DNA of 64,000 bases from Campylobacteraceae bacterium (GTDB lineage Bacteria > Campylobacterota > Campylobacteria > Campylobacterales > Sulfurovaceae): the NCBI GenBank assembly GCA_027100635.1, contig JAMOOQ010000001.1, forward strand, positions 1-64,000, in the 5' to 3' direction. The translations under genes and the position numbers were made by a program. This document shows positions 1 to 6,635 of the stretch, piece after piece. The notes beneath the pieces are model-generated. The model was not told where the DNA came from and ran no database searches. It saw only the letters and a program-made list of their open reading frames with translations. Position 1 is the first letter of the stretch. Every line of letters begins with the position of its first letter.

Positions 1-90
1 CCTAGATGTCCTAACTTTTTTGTTTTTATTTTATTTATTTTTGTAAAACAGATGGTATATTCCTAATATATATATTTATTTCTTATTATA

Positions 91-525
91 TTACTTTAAG
101 TTTATAGGGGTGATGAATGTCAGTTTTAATATATATTTTTTTGAAAATGAATTATTTAAAATTTCTAATAGATATAATACAAAAATCTTTCCAGCCTGTA
201 ATTGTTTTTTATAATCACTGAGATTTGTTGATTTTAATTCAATAATTAAAACATATATTTCACTATTTTTTATATAAAATATTATTCCATCATTAACTTT
301 ATTTATACCAACTGTTGATTGATTAAAGTATGGAAATATTTTACATCTATTAGACATATCATAATCAAGTGAAAAAGCAAATATATTATTAGTTGTTGAT
401 TTAAAATTAACTTTTTTACATATTGCATCTGACTTATTTTCTGTTATAGTTATCTCTTTTGAAACAATTTTTAAATGTAAATCTGAATTAATTGTATTTG
501 ATAAATTAATTAGAATCTGTTTCAT
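91..525 (-). CDS. small PD-(D/E)XK nuclease-like protein, partner of the adjacent ATPase
   Basis: A 144-residue protein I do not recognise as a named family. Residues 75-100 show a strand-turn-strand layout with Asp79 followed by Glu96-Leu97-Lys98 inside the hydrophobic strand YVLIIELKS. That spacing resembles the D...ExK active site of PD-(D/E)XK nucleases. The start overlaps the end of the upstream ATPase gene by 20 bases, so the two are probably translationally coupled and the products likely act together. No signal peptide or membrane segment is visible. The nuclease reading is an inference from one motif in a short protein. A structural or substrate-binding partner of the ATPase is the alternative. 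Confidence 0.5.
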   Translation of the reverse strand: MKQILINLSNTINSDLHLKIVSKEITITENKSDAICKKVNFKSTTNNIFAFSLDYDMSNRCKIFPYFNQSTVGINKVNDGIIFYIKNSEIYVLIIELKSTNLSDYKKQLQAGKIFVLYLLEILNNSFSKKYILKLTFITPINLK

Positions 526-1891
526 TTTCTAAATCCGTTTGCTTTATATAATAAATATCATCACTAGCTGAATTTAAATCATTAATAACACTATCAAATG
601 TTTTAGCAATTATCCCTTCTTGTTCATCTATTTCCATTTTCTCAATACTATTTTTATAAAACAGATAAGCACTTACATCATAACTTGATATAAGCATATT
701 ATTATCATAGTTATATTTTTTCATAATATATTTTTTTGATTTAAAATCATTTTTTAACATAATTAAATTATTAATTTCTCTAATAAAATAATCACTGTGT
801 GTACTAACTATAACTTTAACACCACGATTTGCTACCATTGATAAAATTCTTGCTATTTTTCTTTGATTATTTGGATGTAAATTTAATTCAGGTTCATCAA
901 TTATTAGTGTTTCTCCAACCTTTGCTAAATGTTCCAAATAAAATACAAGTGAAAAAAATGTTTTAATAGTTGATGATGTTAAATGTAAAGAAATCTTTTC
1001 ATTATAATTTTCTTTATTGGCATCTTTTTTGTATGGAATAAAATATATACCATCTTTTTCAACTCTATATTTCCCTTTTAATATCTCTTTTTGAATAAGT
1101 AATGATAAATTTTTAAAATCAGAATTTCCTTTTTTTAAAATATTTATATTGTTTAAAAAATCAATATAATCAGCGATAGGTTGAGGATACCTTGAAACAA
1201 TTAAATCTTTAATTAATTCCATTTTATTTATTTTTGATTTACCAATATGATGAAATATTGCTGTTCTTTCACTACTAAGTTCTTGATAAAAAAGGTTTAA
1301 TCCAGTTCTTTCAGCAGGAAGTAAAAATGATTTAGAAAATAGATTATCAAAAATAAAATGACTTAATACATTTTTTAGATTATCACTAATTATATCTTTT
1401 GGAGCATCAGTATTTAATAAAACTAATTGAAGAATAGTACTATCTACTTCTTTATTTATCTCCAAAATAACATTATCTTTTTTTCCAATGGTTAATGTAC
1501 TTTTATGAAATCTTTTAAATAACTCTTCTTCTATTTTTTTAGTATCTAAATCAAATGTTATTTTAGATCTTTTAAATTTATCTTCATTGGCACTAAATAC
1601 ATAAGATAAACTTTTTGAAAAAGATACTTCTATCTCTTTTTTTATTTTTAAATAATTTTCATCAAAAAAGTTTTTTAAATTTAAATTATATAATCCATCT
1701 TTGTATAATTTATCTATTATTGGATTAATCTCTTTAAGGCTATAATCAAAATCTTTATCAAGAAGACTATATACTCCATAAGTAGCATAAGTTTTACCAG
1801 TGTTATTTTCCCCAGTAAAAATAGTTAATTTATTAAGTTCAACACTTCCCTTAGAAATATTTCCTAAATTTTCAAAATTAATTTTTGTCAT
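506..1891 (-). CDS. AAA family (OLD/SMC-like) ATPase, candidate defence ATPase
   Basis: A 461-residue ATPase of the AAA_15/AAA_21 (OLD/RecF-like) type. The Walker A motif GENNTGKT is at residues 27-34, the Walker B stretch LIIDEPELNLHP ends near residue 340, and the switch histidine lies in STHSDYF near residue 364. The middle (about 60-290) is charged and helical, as expected for an insertion between the two ATPase halves. There is no C-terminal Toprim domain, so this is not a full OLD nuclease; the nuclease activity may come from the overlapping downstream gene. It starts 12 bases after ribA behind the Shine-Dalgarno sequence AAGGTGAT, at the tail of a housekeeping operon. The layout resembles two-gene ATPase-effector immunity modules, but the function is inferred. 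Confidence 0.75.
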   Translation of the reverse strand: MTKINFENLGNISKGSVELNKLTIFTGENNTGKTYATYGVYSLLDKDFDYSLKEINPIIDKLYKDGLYNLNLKNFFDENYLKIKKEIEVSFSKSLSYVFSANEDKFKRSKITFDLDTKKIEEELFKRFHKSTLTIGKKDNVILEINKEVDSTILQLVLLNTDAPKDIISDNLKNVLSHFIFDNLFSKSFLLPAERTGLNLFYQELSSERTAIFHHIGKSKINKMELIKDLIVSRYPQPIADYIDFLNNINILKKGNSDFKNLSLLIQKEILKGKYRVEKDGIYFIPYKKDANKENYNEKISLHLTSSTIKTFFSLVFYLEHLAKVGETLIIDEPELNLHPNNQRKIARILSMVANRGVKVIVSTHSDYFIREINNLIMLKNDFKSKKYIMKKYNYDNNMLISSYDVSAYLFYKNSIEKMEIDEQEGIIAKTFDSVINDLNSASDDIYYIKQTDLENETDSN

Positions 1892-1903
1892 CTACATCAC
1901 CTT

Positions 1904-2482
1904 TTACAACAAATGTCCCATTTGGACTTTTTTCACATTAAGATAATCTTTATTAAAGCTATTCTCTTGCATCTTAATTTCAACTCTTTGAACTATTTCA
2001 ACAGATTTTAAAGACTCTATTTTTTTAGGATTATTTGTAAGAAGTTTAATTTTTTTTATTTTGTAATAATTTAAAATATATTCAATGATTTCATAAGTTC
2101 TCTCATCTGCTCTAAAGCCTAATTGATGATTTGCTTGAATAGTATCAAATCCTATATCTTGAAGAGCATAAGCATTTACTTTATTAAAAAGACCAATATT
2201 TCGTCCCTCTTGTCTATGGTAAATTACCATTCCACCATTTTTGTCTATATACTCCAAAGCATAAACTAATTGCTCTCCACAATCACACTTAAGTGAGCTC
2301 AATACATCACCAGTTAAACACTCTGAATGAACTCTAATTGCAGGAATATCGGGTAAAATCTCTGTAAAAATTGCCAAATGCTCTCTTATATCTCCATCTA
2401 AATTCTCTTTGAATGATTGAATTTTAAAAAAACCATATTTTGTTGGTAAATTAGCTATTTTTGATATATCTATATTTTGCAT
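1904..2482 (-). CDS. ribA: GTP cyclohydrolase II
   Basis: RibA opens the imidazole ring of GTP to give 2,5-diamino-6-ribosylamino-4(3H)-pyrimidinone 5'-phosphate, the first step of riboflavin synthesis. The 192-residue protein carries the zinc site Cys55, Cys66 and Cys68 in HSECLTGDVLSSLKCDCGEQ, the catalytic YHRQEGRNIGL segment (residues 88-98), and the C-terminal LLTNNPKKI motif, all at normal spacing. It starts 2 bases after ubiE. A second riboflavin gene in this window, ribBA, has a GTP cyclohydrolase half without these cysteines, so this gene is probably the active enzyme. Confidence 0.95.
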   Translation of the reverse strand: MQNIDISKIANLPTKYGFFKIQSFKENLDGDIREHLAIFTEILPDIPAIRVHSECLTGDVLSSLKCDCGEQLVYALEYIDKNGGMVIYHRQEGRNIGLFNKVNAYALQDIGFDTIQANHQLGFRADERTYEIIEYILNYYKIKKIKLLTNNPKKIESLKSVEIVQRVEIKMQENSFNKDYLNVKKVQMGHLL

Positions 2483-2484
2483 AA

Positions 2485-3207
2485 TTACTTTTTTTGTGCC
2501 ACAAGTAAAGTTGATATTCCCATAGAAAATGATTCAACATATTTCATCTCAAAACCAGCCTCAACTAATTCATCTTCAAGCATTTTTGTTGTTAAGAATT
2601 CTTCAATAGAATCAGGTAAATATTTATATGCTTCATAATTTTTAGAAACCAATCCACCAATTCTTGGAAGAACTTTTTTCATATAAAAATCTGTAATTTT
2701 TGATACGAAACCACTTTTTTCTTGCTTAGTAAACTCTAAGATAACAACTATTCCATTTGGTTTTAATACTCTATTAAATTCATTTAAAGCTTCAACTCTA
2801 TCAACAACATTTCTAATTCCATAAGAGATTGATATAATATCTGTAGTTTCATCTTTTAGTGGTAATTGCTGAGCTTTACCTTCTAAAAATTCAGCAAAAT
2901 CAACTTTCTCTTTTGCAACATTTAGCATACCAACAGATGGATCAATACCTACAAACTTATCAACAGTAATATCTTTTTTTGATGCAATATTTTTCCAATA
3001 AAGAAGCAAGTCTCCTGTTCCTGTAGCAACATCTGTAATTTGTGTAAGATGTTTTGAGCCAAGAATATCATAAGCTTTATTACAACCTTTTTTACGCCAC
3101 TGTTTATCAATTCCAAAGCTTAGAACTCTATTTGCCAAATCATAAGTTGATGCTATATCATCAAACATCTCAACTATTTTATCTTGTTTTTGAATATTAT
3201 TACTCAA
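2485..3207 (-). CDS. ubiE: demethylmenaquinone / benzoquinol C-methyltransferase
   Basis: A class I SAM-dependent methyltransferase of the UbiE/MenG family, 240 residues. It starts with the family signature FDDIASTYDLANRVLSFG (residues 15-32) followed by WRKKG, and has the SAM-binding DVATGTGDLL motif near residue 65. It methylates the naphthoquinol ring in the last step of menaquinone synthesis. The mqnP-like prenyltransferase at the right end of the window would supply the prenylated precursor if this organism uses the futalosine route. It sits inside the panD-ribA operon, 2 bases before ribA. Confidence 0.93.
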   Translation of the reverse strand: MSNNIQKQDKIVEMFDDIASTYDLANRVLSFGIDKQWRKKGCNKAYDILGSKHLTQITDVATGTGDLLLYWKNIASKKDITVDKFVGIDPSVGMLNVAKEKVDFAEFLEGKAQQLPLKDETTDIISISYGIRNVVDRVEALNEFNRVLKPNGIVVILEFTKQEKSGFVSKITDFYMKKVLPRIGGLVSKNYEAYKYLPDSIEEFLTTKMLEDELVEAGFEMKYVESFSMGISTLLVAQKK

Positions 3208-3244
3208 TTTTACTGCTCCATTTTTATATTAAACTATAACCATT

Positions 3245-3778
3245 TTAAGAATATAGATTATATTTTCCACCATTATCAGTTAAAAACTCTACCATCTTCT
3301 TTTGACCCATCTTTTTTGCATAATCTTTTGCTGTTAGACCTGAACCATCTGTACCATTAACATCTGCACCATTTTTTAATAAAATCGTAGCAATTTCAAC
3401 ATCATTAAAACAAGAAGCTAATATTAAAGGAGTTAGTCCACTTTTTCTTTTGGTTTTATTTAAATCAAAATCTTTTTCTATACAAAGTTTAACAATCTCA
3501 ACTCTTTTATATTTAATTGCAACATCAAGAGAACCTATCCCCTCACTATTCACTTCATGAATATTAACACCATAAGATAATAATAATTCAATTAATTCTC
3601 TACTTGCATACTTACAAATAGCATAAGATAAAAGACTTACTTCATCATAATCTTCTAAATCATACTCTTCACCAATTAGAATAGGCTTATTTATATCATA
3701 TCCAGCTTTTAAAATAGATTCTAATAAAAAAATTGAATCATTTTCTATTGCTTGAACAACTTTTGCATCATTTTGCAT
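3245..3778 (-). CDS. ankyrin-repeat protein
   Basis: A protein of 177 residues built of ankyrin repeats. Four units are visible, with pieces such as SLLSYAICKYASRELIELLLSYG, KSGLTPLILASCFNDVEIATILLKNGADVNGTDGSG broken into the usual helix-turn-helix-loop blocks, and a final LTAKDYAKKMGQKKMVEFL. It probably mediates protein-protein contacts in the cytoplasm; there is no signal peptide. A longer in-frame start exists at 3862, but it would lie inside ybaB and add atypical residues. The ATG at 3778, one base after the ybaB stop, is the natural start and suggests coupled translation. The partner is unknown. Confidence 0.85.
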   Translation of the reverse strand: MQNDAKVVQAIENDSIFLLESILKAGYDINKPILIGEEYDLEDYDEVSLLSYAICKYASRELIELLLSYGVNIHEVNSEGIGSLDVAIKYKRVEIVKLCIEKDFDLNKTKRKSGLTPLILASCFNDVEIATILLKNGADVNGTDGSGLTAKDYAKKMGQKKMVEFLTDNGGKYNLYS

Positions 3779-3779
3779 C

Positions 3780-4091
3780 TTATTTTCCAAACATTCCCAT
3801 ATTACCAAACATACCCATAGCTTGAGATTTTTTATTATCTTCAACCATTTTATTTGCATCATTTACCGTAGCGATTAACAAAATCTGAAGAGACTCTTTA
3901 TCATCCATCAAACTTTCATCAATAGATATATCAATAACCTCTCCACTTCCATTTGCAGTAACTTCAACCATTCCACCACCACCTTTTGCAGTAACTTCAA
4001 TTTGCTTGTTCTGTTCTTCCATATCTTTGGCCTGTTTTTGAATATCTTCCATCATCTGACCCATTTTACTCATATCTAATCCATCAAACAT
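3780..4091 (-). CDS. ybaB: YbaB/EbfC family nucleoid-associated protein
   Basis: A small (103-residue) DNA-binding protein of the YbaB/EbfC family. The N-terminal half is a long helix (MSKMGQMMEDIQKQAKDMEEQN), followed by the family core KGGGGMVEVTANGSGEVIDISIDESL and a C-terminal helix with DANKMVEDNKKSQ. The Met/Gly-rich tail GMFGNMGMFGK is typical. YbaB proteins form tweezer-like dimers and coat the nucleoid. The gene lies between panD (9-base gap) and the ankyrin gene (1-base gap). It is not next to dnaX or recR, its neighbours in many other bacteria. Confidence 0.92.
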   Translation of the reverse strand: MFDGLDMSKMGQMMEDIQKQAKDMEEQNKQIEVTAKGGGGMVEVTANGSGEVIDISIDESLMDDKESLQILLIATVNDANKMVEDNKKSQAMGMFGNMGMFGK

Positions 4092-4100
4092 ATTAATCCT

Positions 4101-4469
4101 TCATTCTAATCCGTTAAATTCTTGTGCTATTGTGTTATCATCATTTATTATAACTACTTTTGGGCTAAATTCATCAGCCTCATTTTCACTCATACTAGCA
4201 TACGCTATAATAATAATTTTATCTCCAACTTGTACTTTTCTTGCCGCCGCTCCATTAACACATATATCTTTGCTACCACGTTTTCCTGGTATTATATATG
4301 TAGAAAATCTCTCACCATTATCAATATCAACAATATCAACTCTTTGACCTACTCTCATATTAGAAGCATCTAACAGATTTCTATCAATAGTTATAGAACC
4401 TACATAATGCAAATTAGCATCACTAATAGTAGCTCTATGAATTTTACTGTAAAGCATCTCAATAGTCAT
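4101..4469 (-). CDS. panD: aspartate 1-decarboxylase proenzyme
   Basis: PanD makes beta-alanine from aspartate for pantothenate and coenzyme A synthesis. The 122-residue proenzyme has the self-cleavage site Gly24-Ser25 in HYVGSITID, where the serine becomes the pyruvoyl cofactor. Other conserved parts are [12 protein letters not shown] at the N terminus and the [21 protein letters not shown] segment with the substrate-binding arginine. It is the first gene of the operon, with a good -10 box (TATAAT on the minus strand) about 40 bases upstream. coaX elsewhere in the window acts later in the same pathway. Confidence 0.97.
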   Translation of the reverse strand: MTIEMLYSKIHRATISDANLHYVGSITIDRNLLDASNMRVGQRVDIVDIDNGERFSTYIIPGKRGSKDICVNGAAARKVQVGDKIIIIAYASMSENEADEFSPKVVIINDDNTIAQEFNGLE

Positions 4470-4507
4470 ATAAATAAATCCTTTTTATATATTTATTAAA
4501 GTTAGTT

Positions 4508-4513
4508 ATTATA
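4508..4513 (-). promoter_or_regulatory. -10 box of the panD-ybaB-ubiE-ribA operon
   Basis: On the minus strand this reads GGTATAATAAC, a consensus -10 with the GG(T) upstream context that also appears at secG/bioC and ribBA in this window. The upstream side is AT-rich with no clear -35, as is usual in Campylobacterota. The distance to the panD ATG at 4469 is about 39 bases. Confidence 0.6.
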
Positions 4514-4575
4514 CCTAAAATATTCTAACTAAATACATCTTTAAAAATTTTTATTTAAATTCTTAGAGATATATT

Positions 4576-4624
4576 TTGTAATTCCGTGCCACGATATAAG
4601 TCATTCCGTGCCACGACACGGAAT
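4576..4624. repeat. short intergenic palindromic repeat
   Basis: Two direct copies of ATTCCGTGCCACGA, the second followed by CACGGAAT, which can pair with ATTCCGTG. It lies in the gap between the ferredoxin-like gene and panD and codes for nothing. It belongs to a loose class of short palindromic intergenic repeats seen elsewhere in the window. Confidence 0.6.
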
Positions 4625-4628
4625 CTAG

Positions 4629-5006
4629 CTATCTAATCATTGAAGCAGGAGAGATAGGTTCACCCCACATATCATCAGATATTACAAGCTCTTCTACAAC
4701 ATTTCCACCAATAATATGTTCTTCAATAATTCTATCTATTTTCTCTTTTGTAAGATTAACATACATAGTATGACCTGGTTCAACTAACATAACTGGACCT
4801 TGCTGACAACGATTTAAACAACCTGTTTGGATTGGAGAAACTGTTCCAATAATCCCTTTTTGCATAAGTGATTGAGCTAAATGCTGAAATAATTGAGCAG
4901 ACTCTGGGTTATTTTGACTAACACAACTTGGTTTTGGCATCCCTGGAGGTGCACTTTGCTGACATTTAAAGATGTAAAAAGCTGGTTGAGGTATTCCTTG
5001 TATCAT
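4629..5006 (-). CDS. thioredoxin-fold [2Fe-2S] ferredoxin
   Basis: A 125-residue protein with four cysteines (Cys15, Cys28, Cys63, Cys67). Their spacing matches the thioredoxin-like [2Fe-2S] ferredoxin family: KCQQSAPPGMPKPSC, then GCLNRCQQGP. The segment GPVMLVEPGHTMYVNLTKEKIDRIIEEHI is the family's C-terminal strand-helix region. It is probably a soluble cytoplasmic electron carrier; the partner cannot be read from context. It stands alone on the minus strand, divergent from tsaD, with palindromic repeats between it and panD. Confidence 0.88.
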   Translation of the reverse strand: MIQGIPQPAFYIFKCQQSAPPGMPKPSCVSQNNPESAQLFQHLAQSLMQKGIIGTVSPIQTGCLNRCQQGPVMLVEPGHTMYVNLTKEKIDRIIEEHIIGGNVVEELVISDDMWGEPISPASMIR

Positions 5007-5181
5007 ATATATTCCTTTTATAGTTTAAATTAATTAGGATGAAAAAAGTCCTATTTGCGTAATTCTATCAAAAAATTCTTTTGTTTAGATTTAAAATTAT
5101 CCATAAGCCAAAATATAAAGATTATAAAATATAATTAGCTAAAAATATCTACTTAGATTTAGTTGATTAAAAAAAGGATAT

Positions 5182-6198
5182 ATTATAATATTAAGTATAG
5201 AAAGTTCATGTGATGATAGTTCAATTGCAGTAACAGAGATAAAAAGTAAGAAAGTAATATTTCATAAGAAAATATCTCAAGAAAAAGAGCATTCTTGTTA
5301 TGGTGGAGTTGTTCCTGAACTTGCTTCTAGACTTCATGCAGTTGCACTTCCAGAAATTTTACAAGATGTTAAACCCTATTTTAAAAATATTAAAGCAGTA
5401 GCTGTTACTAATCAACCTGGTCTTGGTGTAACTTTAATAGAGGGGATTGTAATGGCAAAAACTATTGCAACACTTTTAAATACTCCTCTTATTGCCGTTC
5501 ATCACCTAAAAGCTCATATATATTCATTATTTATCCAATCAGATACAATATTTCCACTTCTCGTTCTTTTAATCTCAGGGGGTCACACTCAAATTATAAA
5601 AGTTACAAATTTTGACAATATGGAAATTTTGGCAAGTAGTATGGATGATAGTATTGGAGAGAGTTTTGACAAATGCTCAAAAATGATAGGTCTTGGTTAC
5701 CCTGGTGGTCCAATTGTAGAAGAGTTGGCAAAAGATGGAGATGAAAACAGATTTAATTTACCTGTTCCTCTAAGAAATTCACCACTTATTGCATTCTCTT
5801 TATCAGGATTAAAAAATGCTGTTAGATTAAAAGTGGAAAAATTAGGTGGTGCTGAAAATTTAACATATCAAGATAAATGTGATATTTCGGCATCATTTCA
5901 AAAAGCTATCAAGCTTCACCTTATTCAAAAAACTAAAAAAATTTTTCAAAAAGAGGATATTAAAGATTTTACAATAGTTGGTGGAGCATCTGCAAATATA
6001 TATATCAGACAAGCTTATGAAAAATTGTGTGAAGAGTTTAATAAAAATATACATTTTGTGGAACTACAATACTGCTCTGATAACGCTGTAATGGTTGGAA
6101 GATATGCTATTGATGCTTATGATAAAAAAGAGTTTATAGCTAGTAAAGAGTTAGAAAACAGAAGCACCAAAAAACAAATAAGTGGTGAATTTTTATAA
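5182..6198 (+). CDS. tsaD: tRNA N6-threonylcarbamoyladenosine transferase, non-canonical start codon
   Basis: TsaD transfers the threonylcarbamoyl group to A37 of tRNAs that read ANN codons. The protein is full length (about 338 residues). It has N-terminal LSIESSCDDSSIAV, the metal-binding HHLKAH (His108, His112 counted from 5182), LISGGHTQI, GESFDKCSKMIGLGYPGG, FSLSGLKNAV, and the C-terminal CSDNAVMVGR. The first ATG in frame is at 5452, inside the fold and 90 codons too late. Between the in-frame stop at 5164 and the conserved N terminus there is no ATG, GTG or TTG. Only ATT (5182), ATA (5185) and ATA (5188) follow the Shine-Dalgarno sequence AAAGGA. Homologues beginning Met-Ile-Leu-Ser would favour 5185. 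A sequencing error is the alternative. The Sua5-like gene at 28004 would supply the substrate. Confidence 0.93.
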   Translation: MIILSIESSCDDSSIAVTEIKSKKVIFHKKISQEKEHSCYGGVVPELASRLHAVALPEILQDVKPYFKNIKAVAVTNQPGLGVTLIEGIVMAKTIATLLNTPLIAVHHLKAHIYSLFIQSDTIFPLLVLLISGGHTQIIKVTNFDNMEILASSMDDSIGESFDKCSKMIGLGYPGGPIVEELAKDGDENRFNLPVPLRNSPLIAFSLSGLKNAVRLKVEKLGGAENLTYQDKCDISASFQKAIKLHLIQKTKKIFQKEDIKDFTIVGGASANIYIRQAYEKLCEEFNKNIHFVELQYCSDNAVMVGRYAIDAYDKKEFIASKELENRSTKKQISGEFL

Positions 6199-6200
6199 GA

Positions 6201-6217
6201 GCAATCTTTTTGATTGC
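6201..6217 (+). repeat. small hairpin after tsaD
   Basis: GCAATC, a TTTTT loop, then GATTGC forms a perfect 6-bp stem just after the tsaD stop. It resembles the core of the short GGGCAA/TTGCCC intergenic hairpins seen at 16840, 34724 and 58219. It could end tsaD transcription, but no T-run follows the stem. Confidence 0.45.
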
Positions 6218-6219
6218 CC

Positions 6220-6333
6220 CAATGCCAATAAATTAAGGATTATTATGCTTTTGGACACGGTGCTTCAGCTCCGTATATTGGGGAGAGGCTAAAGCCATCT
6301 CGTCCAAAAAAAAAGCTTATTTCATTGGCATTG
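6220..6333 (+). mobile_element. MITE-like element, copy A
   Basis: A non-coding element with terminal inverted repeats: left CAATGCCAATAAATTAAG, right CTTATTTCATTGGCATTG. Its interior forms an imperfect hairpin, GGACACGGTGCTTCAGC...GGCTAAAGCC...CGTCC, ending in a run of nine A. Four more copies occur in the window. No obvious target duplication flanks this copy, so it may have recombined. It lies in the 437-base gap between tsaD and glmS. Confidence 0.8.
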
Positions 6334-6391
6334 GGCTTTAGCTCCACTTCCAAAAAAACCCTTATTTCTTGAGAATCCCCCCCTAGAAAAT

Positions 6392-6411
6392 TTGTATAAA
6401 TATTTATACAA
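6392..6411. promoter_or_regulatory. perfect 20-bp palindrome, possible operator
   Basis: The half-site TTGTATAAAT is followed directly by its exact complement ATTTATACAA. It lies about 110 bases upstream of the likely glmS -10 box. The size and symmetry fit a dimeric regulator site, but no regulator gene is next to it and no function is shown. In such AT-rich DNA, chance cannot be ruled out. Confidence 0.35.
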
Positions 6412-6519
6412 AGTGCGTAGCATCAGCTATTTTGAATATATTTACTTCTTTACACATCTCTGCCACCAAGCCTAAATACCCTAATTTTTTTATTTTATTT
6501 ATTTTTCTAAAATAGATGG

Positions 6520-6525
6520 TATACT
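6520..6525 (+). promoter_or_regulatory. probable -10 box of glmS
   Basis: TATACT in the context GATGGTATACTCC, preceded by phased T-tracts (TTTTTTATTTTATTTATTTTT) that often replace the -35 box in Campylobacterota. It lies 110 bases upstream of the glmS ATG. Confidence 0.5.
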
Positions 6526-6635
6526 CCTCATTTATATATTAATTATTTTATGATAAACTTTTAAATATGGTGCCATTTTCAACACACCATTTTAAAATCA
6601 ATATATAAAAAATAAAGAGCAGTAGGAAATAAAAT

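Larger units (their letters stand above)
6334..6635. other. non-coding region upstream of glmS
   Basis: This gap holds a GGCTTTAGCTCC fragment next to the mobile element, a perfect 20-bp palindrome at 6392-6411, and a stretch of about 75 bases from 6471 that resembles bases 1-80 of the window. The last part contains a probable glmS promoter. I see no open reading frame with coding character. Confidence 0.6.

Noticed and set aside
3778-3862. Longer N terminus for the ankyrin protein starting at 3862
   Set aside because: The extra residues are translated from the ybaB 3' end in another frame; the start right after the ybaB stop is more natural.
4122-4373. Plus-strand frames opposite panD, carB, leuS and other genes
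   Set aside because: They lie antisense to strongly recognised genes and have low-complexity composition without conserved motifs.
5452-6198. tsaD starting at ATG 5452
   Set aside because: It would delete the conserved N-terminal IESSCDDSS and about 90 residues of the fold. The upstream frame is clearly coding.
6201-6635. glmS ribozyme/riboswitch upstream of glmS
   Set aside because: The gap is made of a mobile element, a palindrome and promoter-like sequence; none of the ribozyme core sequences is seen, and the family is typical of Gram-positive bacteria.
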